Assembly (NCBI GenBank): GCA_964646225.1
Contig: CAZYAD010000039.1
Coordinates: 1-12,439, forward strand
Direction: 5' to 3'
DNA length: 12,439 bases
Source: UBA4644 sp964646225
GTDB lineage: Bacteria > Bacillota > Clostridia > Oscillospirales > Butyricicoccaceae
The notes below the pieces were generated by a model. The model saw only the letters and a program-made list of their open reading frames with translations, was not told the DNA's origin and did not search any database. Within the stretch, counting starts at the first letter, position 1. Every line of letters begins with the position of its first letter. This document shows positions 1-5,737 of the stretch, one piece after another. Both the position numbers and the translations under genes were made by a program.

Positions 1-332
1 TCCTTTTCGATATAGGTGTCGGTGGAGGGAATATAGGCCTCCGGCTGATAATAATCATAATAGGAGACGAAAAACTCCACCGCATTGTTGGGAAAAAACT
101 CCCGGAACTCCGAACAGAGCTGAGCGGCCAGCGTCTTGTTGTGGGTCAGCACCAGCGTCGGGCGCTGCATCTGCTGGATCACATTGGCCATGACGAAGGT
201 TTTTCCCGCGCCGGTGACGCCCAGCATGGTCTGCTCCTCCATCCCCAGTCTGAGTCCCTGAACCAGCTGCCGGATGGCCTCCGGCTGGCCGCCCGCGGGG
301 GCATATTCGCTTTTTAATTGAAATTCCGGCAT
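1..332 (-). CDS. uvrB: Excinuclease ABC subunit B, N-terminal part (runs off the window edge)
   Basis: UvrB is the damage-verifying helicase-like subunit of UvrABC nucleotide excision repair; it receives damaged DNA from UvrA and recruits UvrC. Only the first 110 codons are here. Visible are the family N-terminus (residues 1-30, with APAGGQPEAI at 11-20), a Walker A motif GVTGAGKTF at 38-46, and the start of the DNA-gripping beta-hairpin region (YYDYYQPEAYIP and on to TDTYIEK at the edge). The Walker A carries Ala where UvrB usually has Ser (GVTGSGKT), which still fits a P-loop. The start at 332 follows a GGAGGG site about 9 nt upstream. A LexA-controlled promoter lies directly upstream, and the radC terminator separates it from radC. 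Identification is near certain; the rest of the gene (a full UvrB is about 660 residues) lies outside. Confidence 0.97.
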   Translation of the reverse strand, partial: MPEFQLKSEYAPAGGQPEAIRQLVQGLRLGMEEQTMLGVTGAGKTFVMANVIQQMQRPTLVLTHNKTLAAQLCSEFREFFPNNAVEFFVSYYDYYQPEAYIPSTDTYIEK

Positions 333-375
333 GATGCGTTTCCCTCCACGGTTGTATTTTTCCCCTTGCTGTGTT

Positions 376-404
376 ATTATATCAGAACAGGCGTTCTATT
401 GCAA
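376..404 (-). promoter_or_regulatory. Sigma-A promoter of uvrB
   Basis: On the minus strand a -35 TTGCAA (399-404) is followed by exactly 17 nt and a perfect -10 TATAAT (376-381). Transcription would start near 369 and give a leader of about 36 nt before the uvrB start at 332. It lies downstream of the radC terminator, so uvrB is transcribed independently. Confidence 0.85.
384..397. promoter_or_regulatory. LexA (SOS) box in the uvrB promoter
   Basis: AGAACAGGCGTTCT is a palindrome with perfect GAAC-N4-GTTC arms, the core of the Gram-positive LexA/DinR operator (Bacillus consensus CGAACRNRYGTTYC). It lies wholly inside the 17-nt spacer between -35 and -10, so bound LexA would block RNA polymerase. 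uvrB is a classic SOS gene in Bacillus and relatives, which makes the assignment strong. Confidence 0.88.
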
Positions 405-417
405 GGGCTTTGGCAGC

Positions 418-442
418 AAAAAAGCGGGGCAGCGCCCCGCTT
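418..442 (-). terminator. Rho-independent terminator of radC
   Basis: On the minus strand the stem AAGCGGGG/CCCCGCTT (plus one more possible C-G pair at the loop, three-base loop) at 422-442 is followed by a run of six T (418-423, the first two pairing into the stem). It starts 25 nt after the radC stop codon and stops transcription before the uvrB promoter. Confidence 0.9.
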
Positions 443-467
443 CCGAACAGGCATGGTCAAAGTCGAC

Positions 468-1160
468 TCACCAGCTGCTCTCCCCTACCTGCTTGAGCAG
501 GCCGCAGGACAGCATGGAGGTATATCCTCGCTGGTCAAACACCAGATGATCCAGCAGGAGGATGTTCAGCCCCCGCAGCGATCGCAGCAGAGAATTGGTG
601 TTCCGCACATCCTCCGGCGAGGGGGTGGCCACTCCGGCGGGATGATTGTGCGCCAGCACCACCCCTGCGGCGTTGTACCGCAGCGCCAGACTGACCAGTC
701 TCCGCACGCTGACCTCGGTGGCATTGACGCTGCCTCGGTTCAGCAGCTCCACGCCCATGCACCGGGACTGGCTGTCCACCAGCAGGACATAGGAAAGCTC
801 GTCCCGCTGGCTGATAAAGCGCGGCCGCAGAATGGCGGCGGCCGCATCCAGCGTGCCGGCAAACGCGCCGACCTCGTCCACGCGGGCATACTCCCGGTTC
901 ACCGCAGGCAGCAGCTTCAGCAGTGTGGCGGTATGCAGTCCCACGCCCTTTACCTGTAACAGCTGCTCATAGGGCGCGTCCAGCACACCCCGGAGATTGC
1001 CGAAGGTCTGGATCAGCCGATGGGCCAGCTCATTGGTATCCTGCCTTGGAATGGAGAAAAACAGCACCAGCTCCAGAATCTCGTGCTGTGCGAAATGTTC
1101 CAGATCATTCTTGAGAAACCGTTCTATCAGCCGTTGTCTGTGTCCATCGTGGATGCCCAT
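468..1160 (-). CDS. radC: RadC family JAB/MPN-domain protein
   Basis: RadC-like protein of 230 residues, full length for the family. Residues 45-90 form the helix-hairpin-helix region (around LLQVKGVGLHTATLLKL). Residues 105-225 are the JAB/MPN metalloprotease-like domain with the metal motif H171-x-H173-x10-D184 (HNHPAG then SPED), and LLLDHLVF near 201-208 is also typical. A DNA-repair role was once assumed from E. coli but is not well supported, so the true function is uncertain. The reading frame stays open upstream to 1559, but the start at 1160 is chosen because it matches the family N-terminus and has AAAGGGG 8 nt upstream (1169-1175). It is divergent from the hydrolase gene with 33 bp between start codons and ends at its own terminator. 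Confidence 0.95.
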   Translation of the reverse strand: MGIHDGHRQRLIERFLKNDLEHFAQHEILELVLFFSIPRQDTNELAHRLIQTFGNLRGVLDAPYEQLLQVKGVGLHTATLLKLLPAVNREYARVDEVGAFAGTLDAAAAILRPRFISQRDELSYVLLVDSQSRCMGVELLNRGSVNATEVSVRRLVSLALRYNAAGVVLAHNHPAGVATPSPEDVRNTNSLLRSLRGLNILLLDHLVFDQRGYTSMLSCGLLKQVGESSW

Positions 1161-1193
1161 GACGGTATCCCCTTTCTGTTTACGGAGGTATTT

Positions 1194-3002
1194 ATGAAGC
1201 GAACGATCGTGTGCAGCCTGATGCTGCTTGTCCTTCTCAGCCTGCCGGCGCTGGCGGCGGAAGCCCGGCTGGAGGGCGTTTGGGTCAGTACGGTGTATAA
1301 CCTGGACTATCCCTCCGCCCCGGGACTTTCGGCCAGCGAGCTGGCCCGCGAGGCCGACGCCATCATTGAAAACGCCAAAAGCTGGGGGCTCAACGCCATT
1401 TTTCTGCAGGTGCGTCCCGGTGGAGACGCGCTGTACCCTTCGGAGCTCCAGCCATGGAGCGCCGTGCTGTCCGGCGTACAGGGACAGGCCCCCGACGGCG
1501 GCTTTGATCCGCTGGACTATTTCATCCGGCAGTGTCACCGGGAGGGGCTGGAACTGCACGCCTGGCTCAATCCCTATCGCATCACCCGAACGGCTGCTGC
1601 CACCCGGGAGGAGGCGCTGACTCTACTGTGTGACGATCATCCGGCCCGGGATATGGAGGAGGCGCTGGTCTTCTTCACCGACGGCTGCCTGTATCTGGAT
1701 CCCGGTCTTCCCCAGGTGCGGCAGCATCTGCTGGATACCGTCCGGGAACTTTTGGAGCTCTATCAGGTGGATGGCATCCATTTGGACGACTATTTCTACC
1801 CCGGCGGGGATTTTGACGATGCCCACACCTATGCCCGATACGGCGGGGAATTTGCGCAGCAGGGGGACTTCCGCCGGGACGCCGTCAACCAGCTGATCGA
1901 CGGGCTGCACCGGTTGTGCGGAGACTATGACCGGGCGTTTGGCGTGTCGCCCTCCGGCATCTGGGCCACGGCGGAGCACCAGCCCATGGGGGCAGACACC
2001 ACCGGCAGCCAGAGCTATTATGACCACTTTGCCGACAGCCGCAAATGGGTGCGGGAGGGGCTTGTGGATTACATCGCGCCCCAGATCTACTGGGAGATCG
2101 GCGCCGCCGCCGGGGAGTTTTCCACCCTTCTGGACTGGTGGAGTAATGCCGTAGAGGGTACAGGCGTAGAGCTTTACATCGGGCTTGCCGCCTACAAAAG
2201 TGCAGATGCGGCAGCCGATTCCGTCTGGTTCGGCGCCGATGAGCTGACCCGGCAGCTGGCAGCCATTGCGCAAAGCCGGAATGCCTGCGGCTGGGTCCTG
2301 TTCCGCTACCGCTCCCTGCCGGGCTCCGCGCTGGCGGAGACACTTGCCGCACGGCCGCAGCCCCAGCCTGCCCTTCCGGAGACACGCTGGCCTGCCGGTC
2401 TGACGGTGGAGGCCCGCACCAATCAGTCGGTCATCAGCGGACAGTATCTGGTGCTGTCCTGCGAAGCGCCCCGTGGCAGCCGCGTCATCGTTCTGTATGG
2501 CTCCGGCTGGCAGTGTCTCCGGGCCGACCTTTGCGGCGGCTTTTCCGGCCAGGTACAGGCAGAAAGCCCCTGGCAGGAGGAAAGCTACACCGCGCCGGCC
2601 CTGGTCTGCGCCGAAAAAAACGGGATGCTGTTCGTACAGCTTACCAGCTTTACAGTGACCTCTGTTGCAGCGGAGGATGCCGTTTCTATTGAAAGCATCC
2701 GCTGGTGGGACGATGACGCCGGGCACCATGTGGCCTTTTCCACCGGAGGCCCGGCGGCGGCCAGTCTGCGCAGCTTTGGCGATGTGGCCGAGCTGACCTT
2801 CACCCCCTGCCGTCTGGGCGTCCTGTTCCGGGACGAGGTCTTTGACCACATGACGGCAGAGCAGACGGACGACCGCGTGGTCTACCGGCTTGTGTTTCCG
2901 GATGACGGACAGGCGCGGCAGCTGGCTCTGCTGTGGGAGCCCGACAGGATTACCCTGACGGTCAGAACTTCTGCGCCAGCTCCTGCAGCGCCGGGCCCGT
3001 GA
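1194..3002 (+). CDS. Secreted glycoside-hydrolase-like protein (DUF187/GHL10, YngK type)
   Basis: A 602-residue exported protein. Residues 1-22 form a signal peptide (KR, then a leucine-rich core, cleavage probably after ALA at 19-21); I see no lipobox cysteine. Residues 25-385 match the GHL10/DUF187 family (TIM-barrel, as in B. subtilis YngK): EGVWVSTVYNLDYPS at the start, FLQVRPGGDALYPS at 70-83, LHAWLNPYRI at 121-130, the acidic strand DGIHLDDYFYP at 193-203 and VDYIAPQIYWE at 291-301. Acidic residues near D198/D199 and E301 are candidate catalytic groups. Residues about 400-490 and 495-590 look like two beta-rich modules, the last somewhat AMIN-like, and make the protein longer than YngK. 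A cell-wall or surface polysaccharide is the likely target; the exact substrate is unknown. The start at 1194 has GGAGG at 1184-1188; an open frame extends further upstream but lies within radC and lacks the signal peptide. Confidence 0.88.
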   Translation: MKRTIVCSLMLLVLLSLPALAAEARLEGVWVSTVYNLDYPSAPGLSASELAREADAIIENAKSWGLNAIFLQVRPGGDALYPSELQPWSAVLSGVQGQAPDGGFDPLDYFIRQCHREGLELHAWLNPYRITRTAAATREEALTLLCDDHPARDMEEALVFFTDGCLYLDPGLPQVRQHLLDTVRELLELYQVDGIHLDDYFYPGGDFDDAHTYARYGGEFAQQGDFRRDAVNQLIDGLHRLCGDYDRAFGVSPSGIWATAEHQPMGADTTGSQSYYDHFADSRKWVREGLVDYIAPQIYWEIGAAAGEFSTLLDWWSNAVEGTGVELYIGLAAYKSADAAADSVWFGADELTRQLAAIAQSRNACGWVLFRYRSLPGSALAETLAARPQPQPALPETRWPAGLTVEARTNQSVISGQYLVLSCEAPRGSRVIVLYGSGWQCLRADLCGGFSGQVQAESPWQEESYTAPALVCAEKNGMLFVQLTSFTVTSVAAEDAVSIESIRWWDDDAGHHVAFSTGGPAAASLRSFGDVAELTFTPCRLGVLFRDEVFDHMTAEQTDDRVVYRLVFPDDGQARQLALLWEPDRITLTVRTSAPAPAAPGP

Positions 3003-3462
3003 GCCGCTGGATGGTCCAGCCGTTCAGCGGCTGGGCCCCGATGGAGCGATACACCCGCAGGGCACTGTCGTTCCAGTCCAGGCAGATCCATTCAAAGCGG
3101 CCGCAGTCCTCGTCCACAGCCTTTTTCGCCAGGCAGGACAGCATCATGCTGCCGTAGCCCTTGCCGCGATGCTCCGGCTTGACGAACAGATCCTCCAGAT
3201 ACAGGCCATGCTTGCACTGGAATGTGGAAAAATTGTAAAAATACAGGGCAAAGCACACCGGTACACCGGCCTCCTCGCCGATGAGCACATGGGCCTGATG
3301 GTTTTCGAACAGATTGCGCCGCAGGGTTTCGGCATCGCCCTCCACCTGGTCGCTCATCTGCTCATACGCGGCCAGCCCGCGCACCAACTCCAGGATCAGC
3401 TCCGCATCGGCCTCCACGGCATCCCGGATCACAAAGCCGGGGCATTTTGTGGGATACAGCAT
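2962..3462 (-). CDS. GNAT family N-acetyltransferase (diamine/SSAT-like)
   Basis: A 166-residue single-domain acetyltransferase using acetyl-CoA. Motif A is clear: LEDLFVKPEHRGKGYG at 89-104 with the pyrophosphate-binding RGKGYG. The segments FYNFSTFQ (75-82), CGRFEWICLDWN (120-131) and WTIQRLTGPAL (149-159) are the pattern seen in spermidine/spermine (diamine) N1-acetyltransferase-like and thialysine acetyltransferase-like members, so a small amine or amino-acid side chain is a reasonable substrate guess, not shown here. It follows the dipeptidase gene by 27 bp and is probably co-transcribed with it. AAAGGAG (3475-3481) lies 12 nt from the start, a rather long spacing. Its last 41 bp overlap tail to tail with the hydrolase gene. 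Confidence 0.9.
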   Translation of the reverse strand: MLYPTKCPGFVIRDAVEADAELILELVRGLAAYEQMSDQVEGDAETLRRNLFENHQAHVLIGEEAGVPVCFALYFYNFSTFQCKHGLYLEDLFVKPEHRGKGYGSMMLSCLAKKAVDEDCGRFEWICLDWNDSALRVYRSIGAQPLNGWTIQRLTGPALQELAQKF

Positions 3463-3489
3463 AAGCGTTTCCCGCTCCTTTCTCAGCGC

Positions 3490-4137
3490 TTATCGGATGG
3501 GGAAATCAAAATAGGTACCGGGATAGGGCTCGGGCGTCACGCTGAAATGCCACCACTCGCACTCATAGGGCTCAAAGCCACAGGCCAGCATGGCGTCCCG
3601 CAGGATATAGCGGTTCTTCCGCTGCTCCGGCGTCACCTGCTCGCTGTCCACCCAGCTGCGGGGATCCATGAAGTCAAAGATCGAGCCCATGTCCAGCTCC
3701 TGGTGGGTGTTCGCATCCACCAGCGTCAGATCCACGGCCTTGCCCCGGGTATGGCCGGAGCGGCGGGCAATGTAGCCCTCCTCGAACATCCGCTTTTTCT
3801 CCACATTGGGATACTGCACCGGCTTGCGCCGCTGGTCGGCCTCGTCCTCGCCCCAGGCACAGAAGTCATTCACCGCCCGCTGGGGACGGTAGGCGTCGTA
3901 GAACTTCATCAGGTAGCCCTGCTTCCGCAGGATGTCAGCCGCCTTGACGCAGCCCTCTGCCGCCTCCCGGGTCATCACCACCAGCGGCTGCTCATAGCCC
4001 GCAGCCGGGCGGCCCATGAAGTTGTCGGTGCCGGCATATTTGGCATCGATGATGCAGTCCTCGATCAGCTCATCGATGTACACAAAGCCTTCGGGCAGTT
4101 CCCGGGCCTTGGGGATACACAGCGTGCTCTGATTCAT
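3490..4137 (-). CDS. D-alanyl-D-alanine dipeptidase, VanX/DdpX family (peptidase M15D)
   Basis: A 215-residue zinc dipeptidase that hydrolyses D-Ala-D-Ala. All expected active-site elements are present: the substrate-binding arginine in YDAYRP (R84), the zinc motif SGHTRGKAVD (H129 and D136), and EWWHF with catalytic E194 and zinc ligand H197. There is no signal peptide, so it acts in the cytoplasm, like VanX. No vanH, vanA or vanRS neighbours occur, so this is more likely D-Ala-D-Ala recycling (DdpX-like) or spore/wall turnover than glycopeptide resistance. The start at 4137 is preferred over 4182 because AAAGGAG (4147-4153) sits 9 nt before it and the extra 15 residues fall between the promoter -10 and the RBS. 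It is read from its own promoter at 4171-4198 and probably carries the downstream GNAT gene. Confidence 0.93.
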   Translation of the reverse strand: MNQSTLCIPKARELPEGFVYIDELIEDCIIDAKYAGTDNFMGRPAAGYEQPLVVMTREAAEGCVKAADILRKQGYLMKFYDAYRPQRAVNDFCAWGEDEADQRRKPVQYPNVEKKRMFEEGYIARRSGHTRGKAVDLTLVDANTHQELDMGSIFDFMDPRSWVDSEQVTPEQRKNRYILRDAMLACGFEPYECEWWHFSVTPEPYPGTYFDFPIR

Positions 4138-4146
4138 AATTCTTTG

Positions 4147-4153
4147 CTCCTTT
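4147..4153 (-). promoter_or_regulatory. Ribosome binding site fixing the dipeptidase start
   Basis: AAAGGAG on the minus strand, 9 nt before the ATG at 4137. It excludes the upstream in-frame start at 4182. Confidence 0.85.
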
Positions 4154-4170
4154 CGGTTTTCTATGCCATC

Positions 4171-4198
4171 ATTATAGCGCATTTTGCCTAAAAGTCAA
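4171..4198 (-). promoter_or_regulatory. Sigma-A promoter of the dipeptidase-GNAT unit
   Basis: On the minus strand TTGACT (4193-4198), a 16-nt spacer and TATAAT (4171-4176). It sits in the 92-bp gap after dpaB, so the dipeptidase pair need not depend on the sporulation promoter of dpaAB. I see no clear terminator for dpaB in this gap, so read-through is possible during sporulation. Confidence 0.82.
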
Positions 4199-4229
4199 AG
4201 CCTTTGCGTCTGCAGGTGCCTCTCCAGGT

Positions 4230-4799
4230 TCACAGCACCAGCGGCTGCAGCTGCCGTCCCTCCAGCGCCGCCTCCAGCGTTGCCTCGCACAGGCCGAAAT
4301 TGGCCGCCATGGAGCGGGGCTTCTTTTCCGGGTCGTCCTGGCTGAAGGGCACGAAATACAGGCACCGCCGATTCAGCAGCTCGCCCAGGTTGGCCGCCGC
4401 CGTGCCCAGCGCGTCGTTGGTGGAAAAGGCCAGCACCACAGGCCGCTCGTTGCGCACCTGTGCCTTGATGGCCATGAGCACCGGGGTATCGGTGATGCCG
4501 CAGCGCAGCTTCGCCAAGGTATTTCCGGTACAGGGCGCCACCAGCAGCGCGTCAAACAGCCGCTCCGGGCCGACGCGCTCGGCCTCGGCGATGGTGGTCA
4601 GAGCCGGACGGCCGCAAAGCTGCTCCACCTCCCGCCGGAAATCCGCCGCCCGGTAAAACCGGGTGTCGGTTTCGGCCGCCGCGGGGGAAAGCACCGCCGT
4701 CACCTGATTGTCTTTCGCCAGTCGGCGGATCACAGGAAGCACCTGGGAAAAGGTGCAAAAGGAGCCTGTGATGCATACACCGATATGTTTTCCTTCCAT
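4230..4799 (-). CDS. dpaB: Dipicolinate synthase subunit B
   Basis: The 189-residue flavoprotein-like subunit of dipicolinate synthase (SpoVFB), which with DpaA converts a lysine-pathway intermediate (dihydrodipicolinate level) into dipicolinic acid in the mother cell for export to the spore core. Features: GVCITGSFCTF at 7-17 (Rossmann-like flavoprotein fold of the HFCD type), LVAPCTGNTLAKL at 86-98, FSTNDALG at 125-132, and the family signature YFVPFSQDDPEKKP at 148-161. Length is normal. The start at 4799 was chosen because the family begins GKHIGV and GGGAGG lies about 10 nt upstream; a GTG at 4820 would overlap dpaA. It starts 5 nt after the dpaA stop, so translation is probably coupled. 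The asd/dapG/dapA genes that follow in Bacillus are absent here. Confidence 0.95.
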   Translation of the reverse strand: MEGKHIGVCITGSFCTFSQVLPVIRRLAKDNQVTAVLSPAAAETDTRFYRAADFRREVEQLCGRPALTTIAEAERVGPERLFDALLVAPCTGNTLAKLRCGITDTPVLMAIKAQVRNERPVVLAFSTNDALGTAAANLGELLNRRCLYFVPFSQDDPEKKPRSMAANFGLCEATLEAALEGRQLQPLVL

Positions 4800-4804
4800 A
4801 CTAC

Positions 4805-5539
4805 CTATACCTCCCTGCACAGTTCATACACCGCGTTTCGGATAGCCGCCGCGCCGGAGACCGGCACCAGCTGTCCCGGCAGCGCCAGCGCGTGGACGGC
4901 CTTGATCCCCAGCGCCCGGGCGCCTTCCCAGTCCACCCCGCCGGGGCGCGATGCCAGATCCACCACCAGCACGCCGGGACGCAGCTGCTCCAGCACCTCC
5001 CGGGGCAGCACCGGCGCGGGGGCCGTGTTGAAGATCAGATCATACGCTCCCGCCCGCGTCTCCAGTTCGTCGGCCAGCCAGCCCGAAAAGCCCCGCTGCC
5101 CGACCTGCGCCAGACACTCCTCCCGCCGGACTGCCACAGCCACCGTTGCGCAGCCCACCGCTCGGAGCAGCCCGGCCAGCGGCCTCCCGATGCAGCCCCA
5201 GCCGATCACCAGCGCATCGCTGCCCCGCAGCGTCCGCAGCCGGTGCTTCATGGCCACCTGCAAGGCCCCCTCGGCGGTGATCGCGCCGTTTTCCTCCCGG
5301 AAGGATGGCAGCGCACCGTATTCCGCCAGCCGGAAGCCCTGCTCCAGCGCGCCGCGGCGCACCGTCTCATCTGCCGACGCCGTCACCAGAAAGGCTCCCG
5401 GAGGGGGGAGGTTCTCCCGCCCCCAGCTTTCCGGCCCGCCCACCAGCTGGGCGCGGTGTCCGTCGGCGATCAGCAGGTCGCACAGCAGATTTTGCCGCCT
5501 GTCGCCGCGCATCACCAGAAAATCCATGGATTTCTGCAA
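4805..5539 (-). CDS. dpaA: Dipicolinate synthase subunit A
   Basis: The NAD(P)-dependent oxidoreductase subunit of dipicolinate synthase (SpoVFA), 244 residues. Visible are GDRRQ near the N-terminus (12-16), a dinucleotide-binding GWGCIG (113-118) in a Rossmann fold, IFNTAPAPVL (169-178), DLASRPGG (194-201) and LPGQLVPVSGA (220-230), all typical of the family. It is about 50 residues shorter than Bacillus DpaA (roughly 297), the loss being in the N-terminal domain; related anaerobes may share this. The start at 5539 is a TTG: AGAGGTG (5548-5554) lies 8 nt before it, but 20 nt before the ATG at 5527, which is the alternative. The gene leads the dpaAB unit, diverges from murC, and has a candidate sigma-K promoter. 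Confidence 0.94.
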   Translation of the reverse strand: MQKSMDFLVMRGDRRQNLLCDLLIADGHRAQLVGGPESWGRENLPPPGAFLVTASADETVRRGALEQGFRLAEYGALPSFREENGAITAEGALQVAMKHRLRTLRGSDALVIGWGCIGRPLAGLLRAVGCATVAVAVRREECLAQVGQRGFSGWLADELETRAGAYDLIFNTAPAPVLPREVLEQLRPGVLVVDLASRPGGVDWEGARALGIKAVHALALPGQLVPVSGAAAIRNAVYELCREV

Positions 5540-5547
5540 GCCTTCAT

Positions 5548-5554
5548 CACCTCT
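5548..5554 (-). promoter_or_regulatory. Ribosome binding site pointing to a TTG start for dpaA
   Basis: AGAGGTG on the minus strand, 8 nt before TTG at 5539 and 20 nt before the first ATG at 5527. The spacing favours TTG. Confidence 0.6.
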
Positions 5555-5562
5555 TTCGCTTT

Positions 5563-5591
5563 CAGTCTATGCCTTTCCGAAACTTTCGGTG
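5563..5591 (-). promoter_or_regulatory. Candidate sigma-K (late mother-cell) promoter of dpaAB
   Basis: On the minus strand CACC (5588-5591), 16 nt, then GCATA with CATAGACTG at 5563-5571. The sigma-K pattern is roughly mACm, 16-17 nt, gCATAnnnTA; only the last A differs (G here). The spoVF (dpaAB) operon is sigma-K dependent in B. subtilis, so the position fits. The motif is short and could be chance. Confidence 0.55.
5577..5589. repeat. Palindrome in the dpaA/murC divergent region
   Basis: CCGAAACTTTCGG: six-base arms around a single centre base, perfectly self-complementary. It lies between the -35 and -10 of the candidate dpaAB promoter and about 150 bp before murC. It could be an operator; as a hairpin its one-base loop would be tight. 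Confidence 0.5.
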
Positions 5592-5619
5592 CAAAAGGCT
5601 ATGCAAATGGAAAAAAGTG

Positions 5620-5628
5620 TGATAAACT
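5620..5628 (+). promoter_or_regulatory. Weak candidate -10 for the murC operon
   Basis: TGATAAACT resembles an extended -10 (TGn then TAAACT, four of six matches to TATAAT). No -35 is recognisable at 16-18 nt upstream. It is the best I can offer in the 198-bp region before murC, and the true promoter may be elsewhere. Confidence 0.25.
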
Positions 5629-5737
5629 AAAGAGAAGCATCACCGCCGGTTTTTCCACCGTCGCCGCGCTTCACAGGATTTTGGAAGAACAGGCGACGAA
5701 ACGCGCTGTTTTCACATGATATTTAGGAAGGTCTTTC

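Noticed and set aside
1161..1559. N-terminal extension of radC by 133 codons
   Set aside because: It would lie antisense in the hydrolase gene, lacks RadC homology, and a good RBS precedes the start at 1160.
1623..2849. Open frame of 408 codons on the minus strand inside the hydrolase gene
   Set aside because: Antisense shadow of a high-GC gene; no RBS, low-complexity Gly/Ala/Arg content, while the sense strand shows clear family motifs.
2962..4137. Glycopeptide resistance island
   Set aside because: Only a VanX-type dipeptidase is present; no ligase, dehydrogenase or vanRS, and no mobile-element trace.
3169..4191. Plus-strand frame of 340 codons over the GNAT and dipeptidase genes
   Set aside because: The opposite strand encodes two well-recognised enzymes; the plus-strand product has no recognisable motif.
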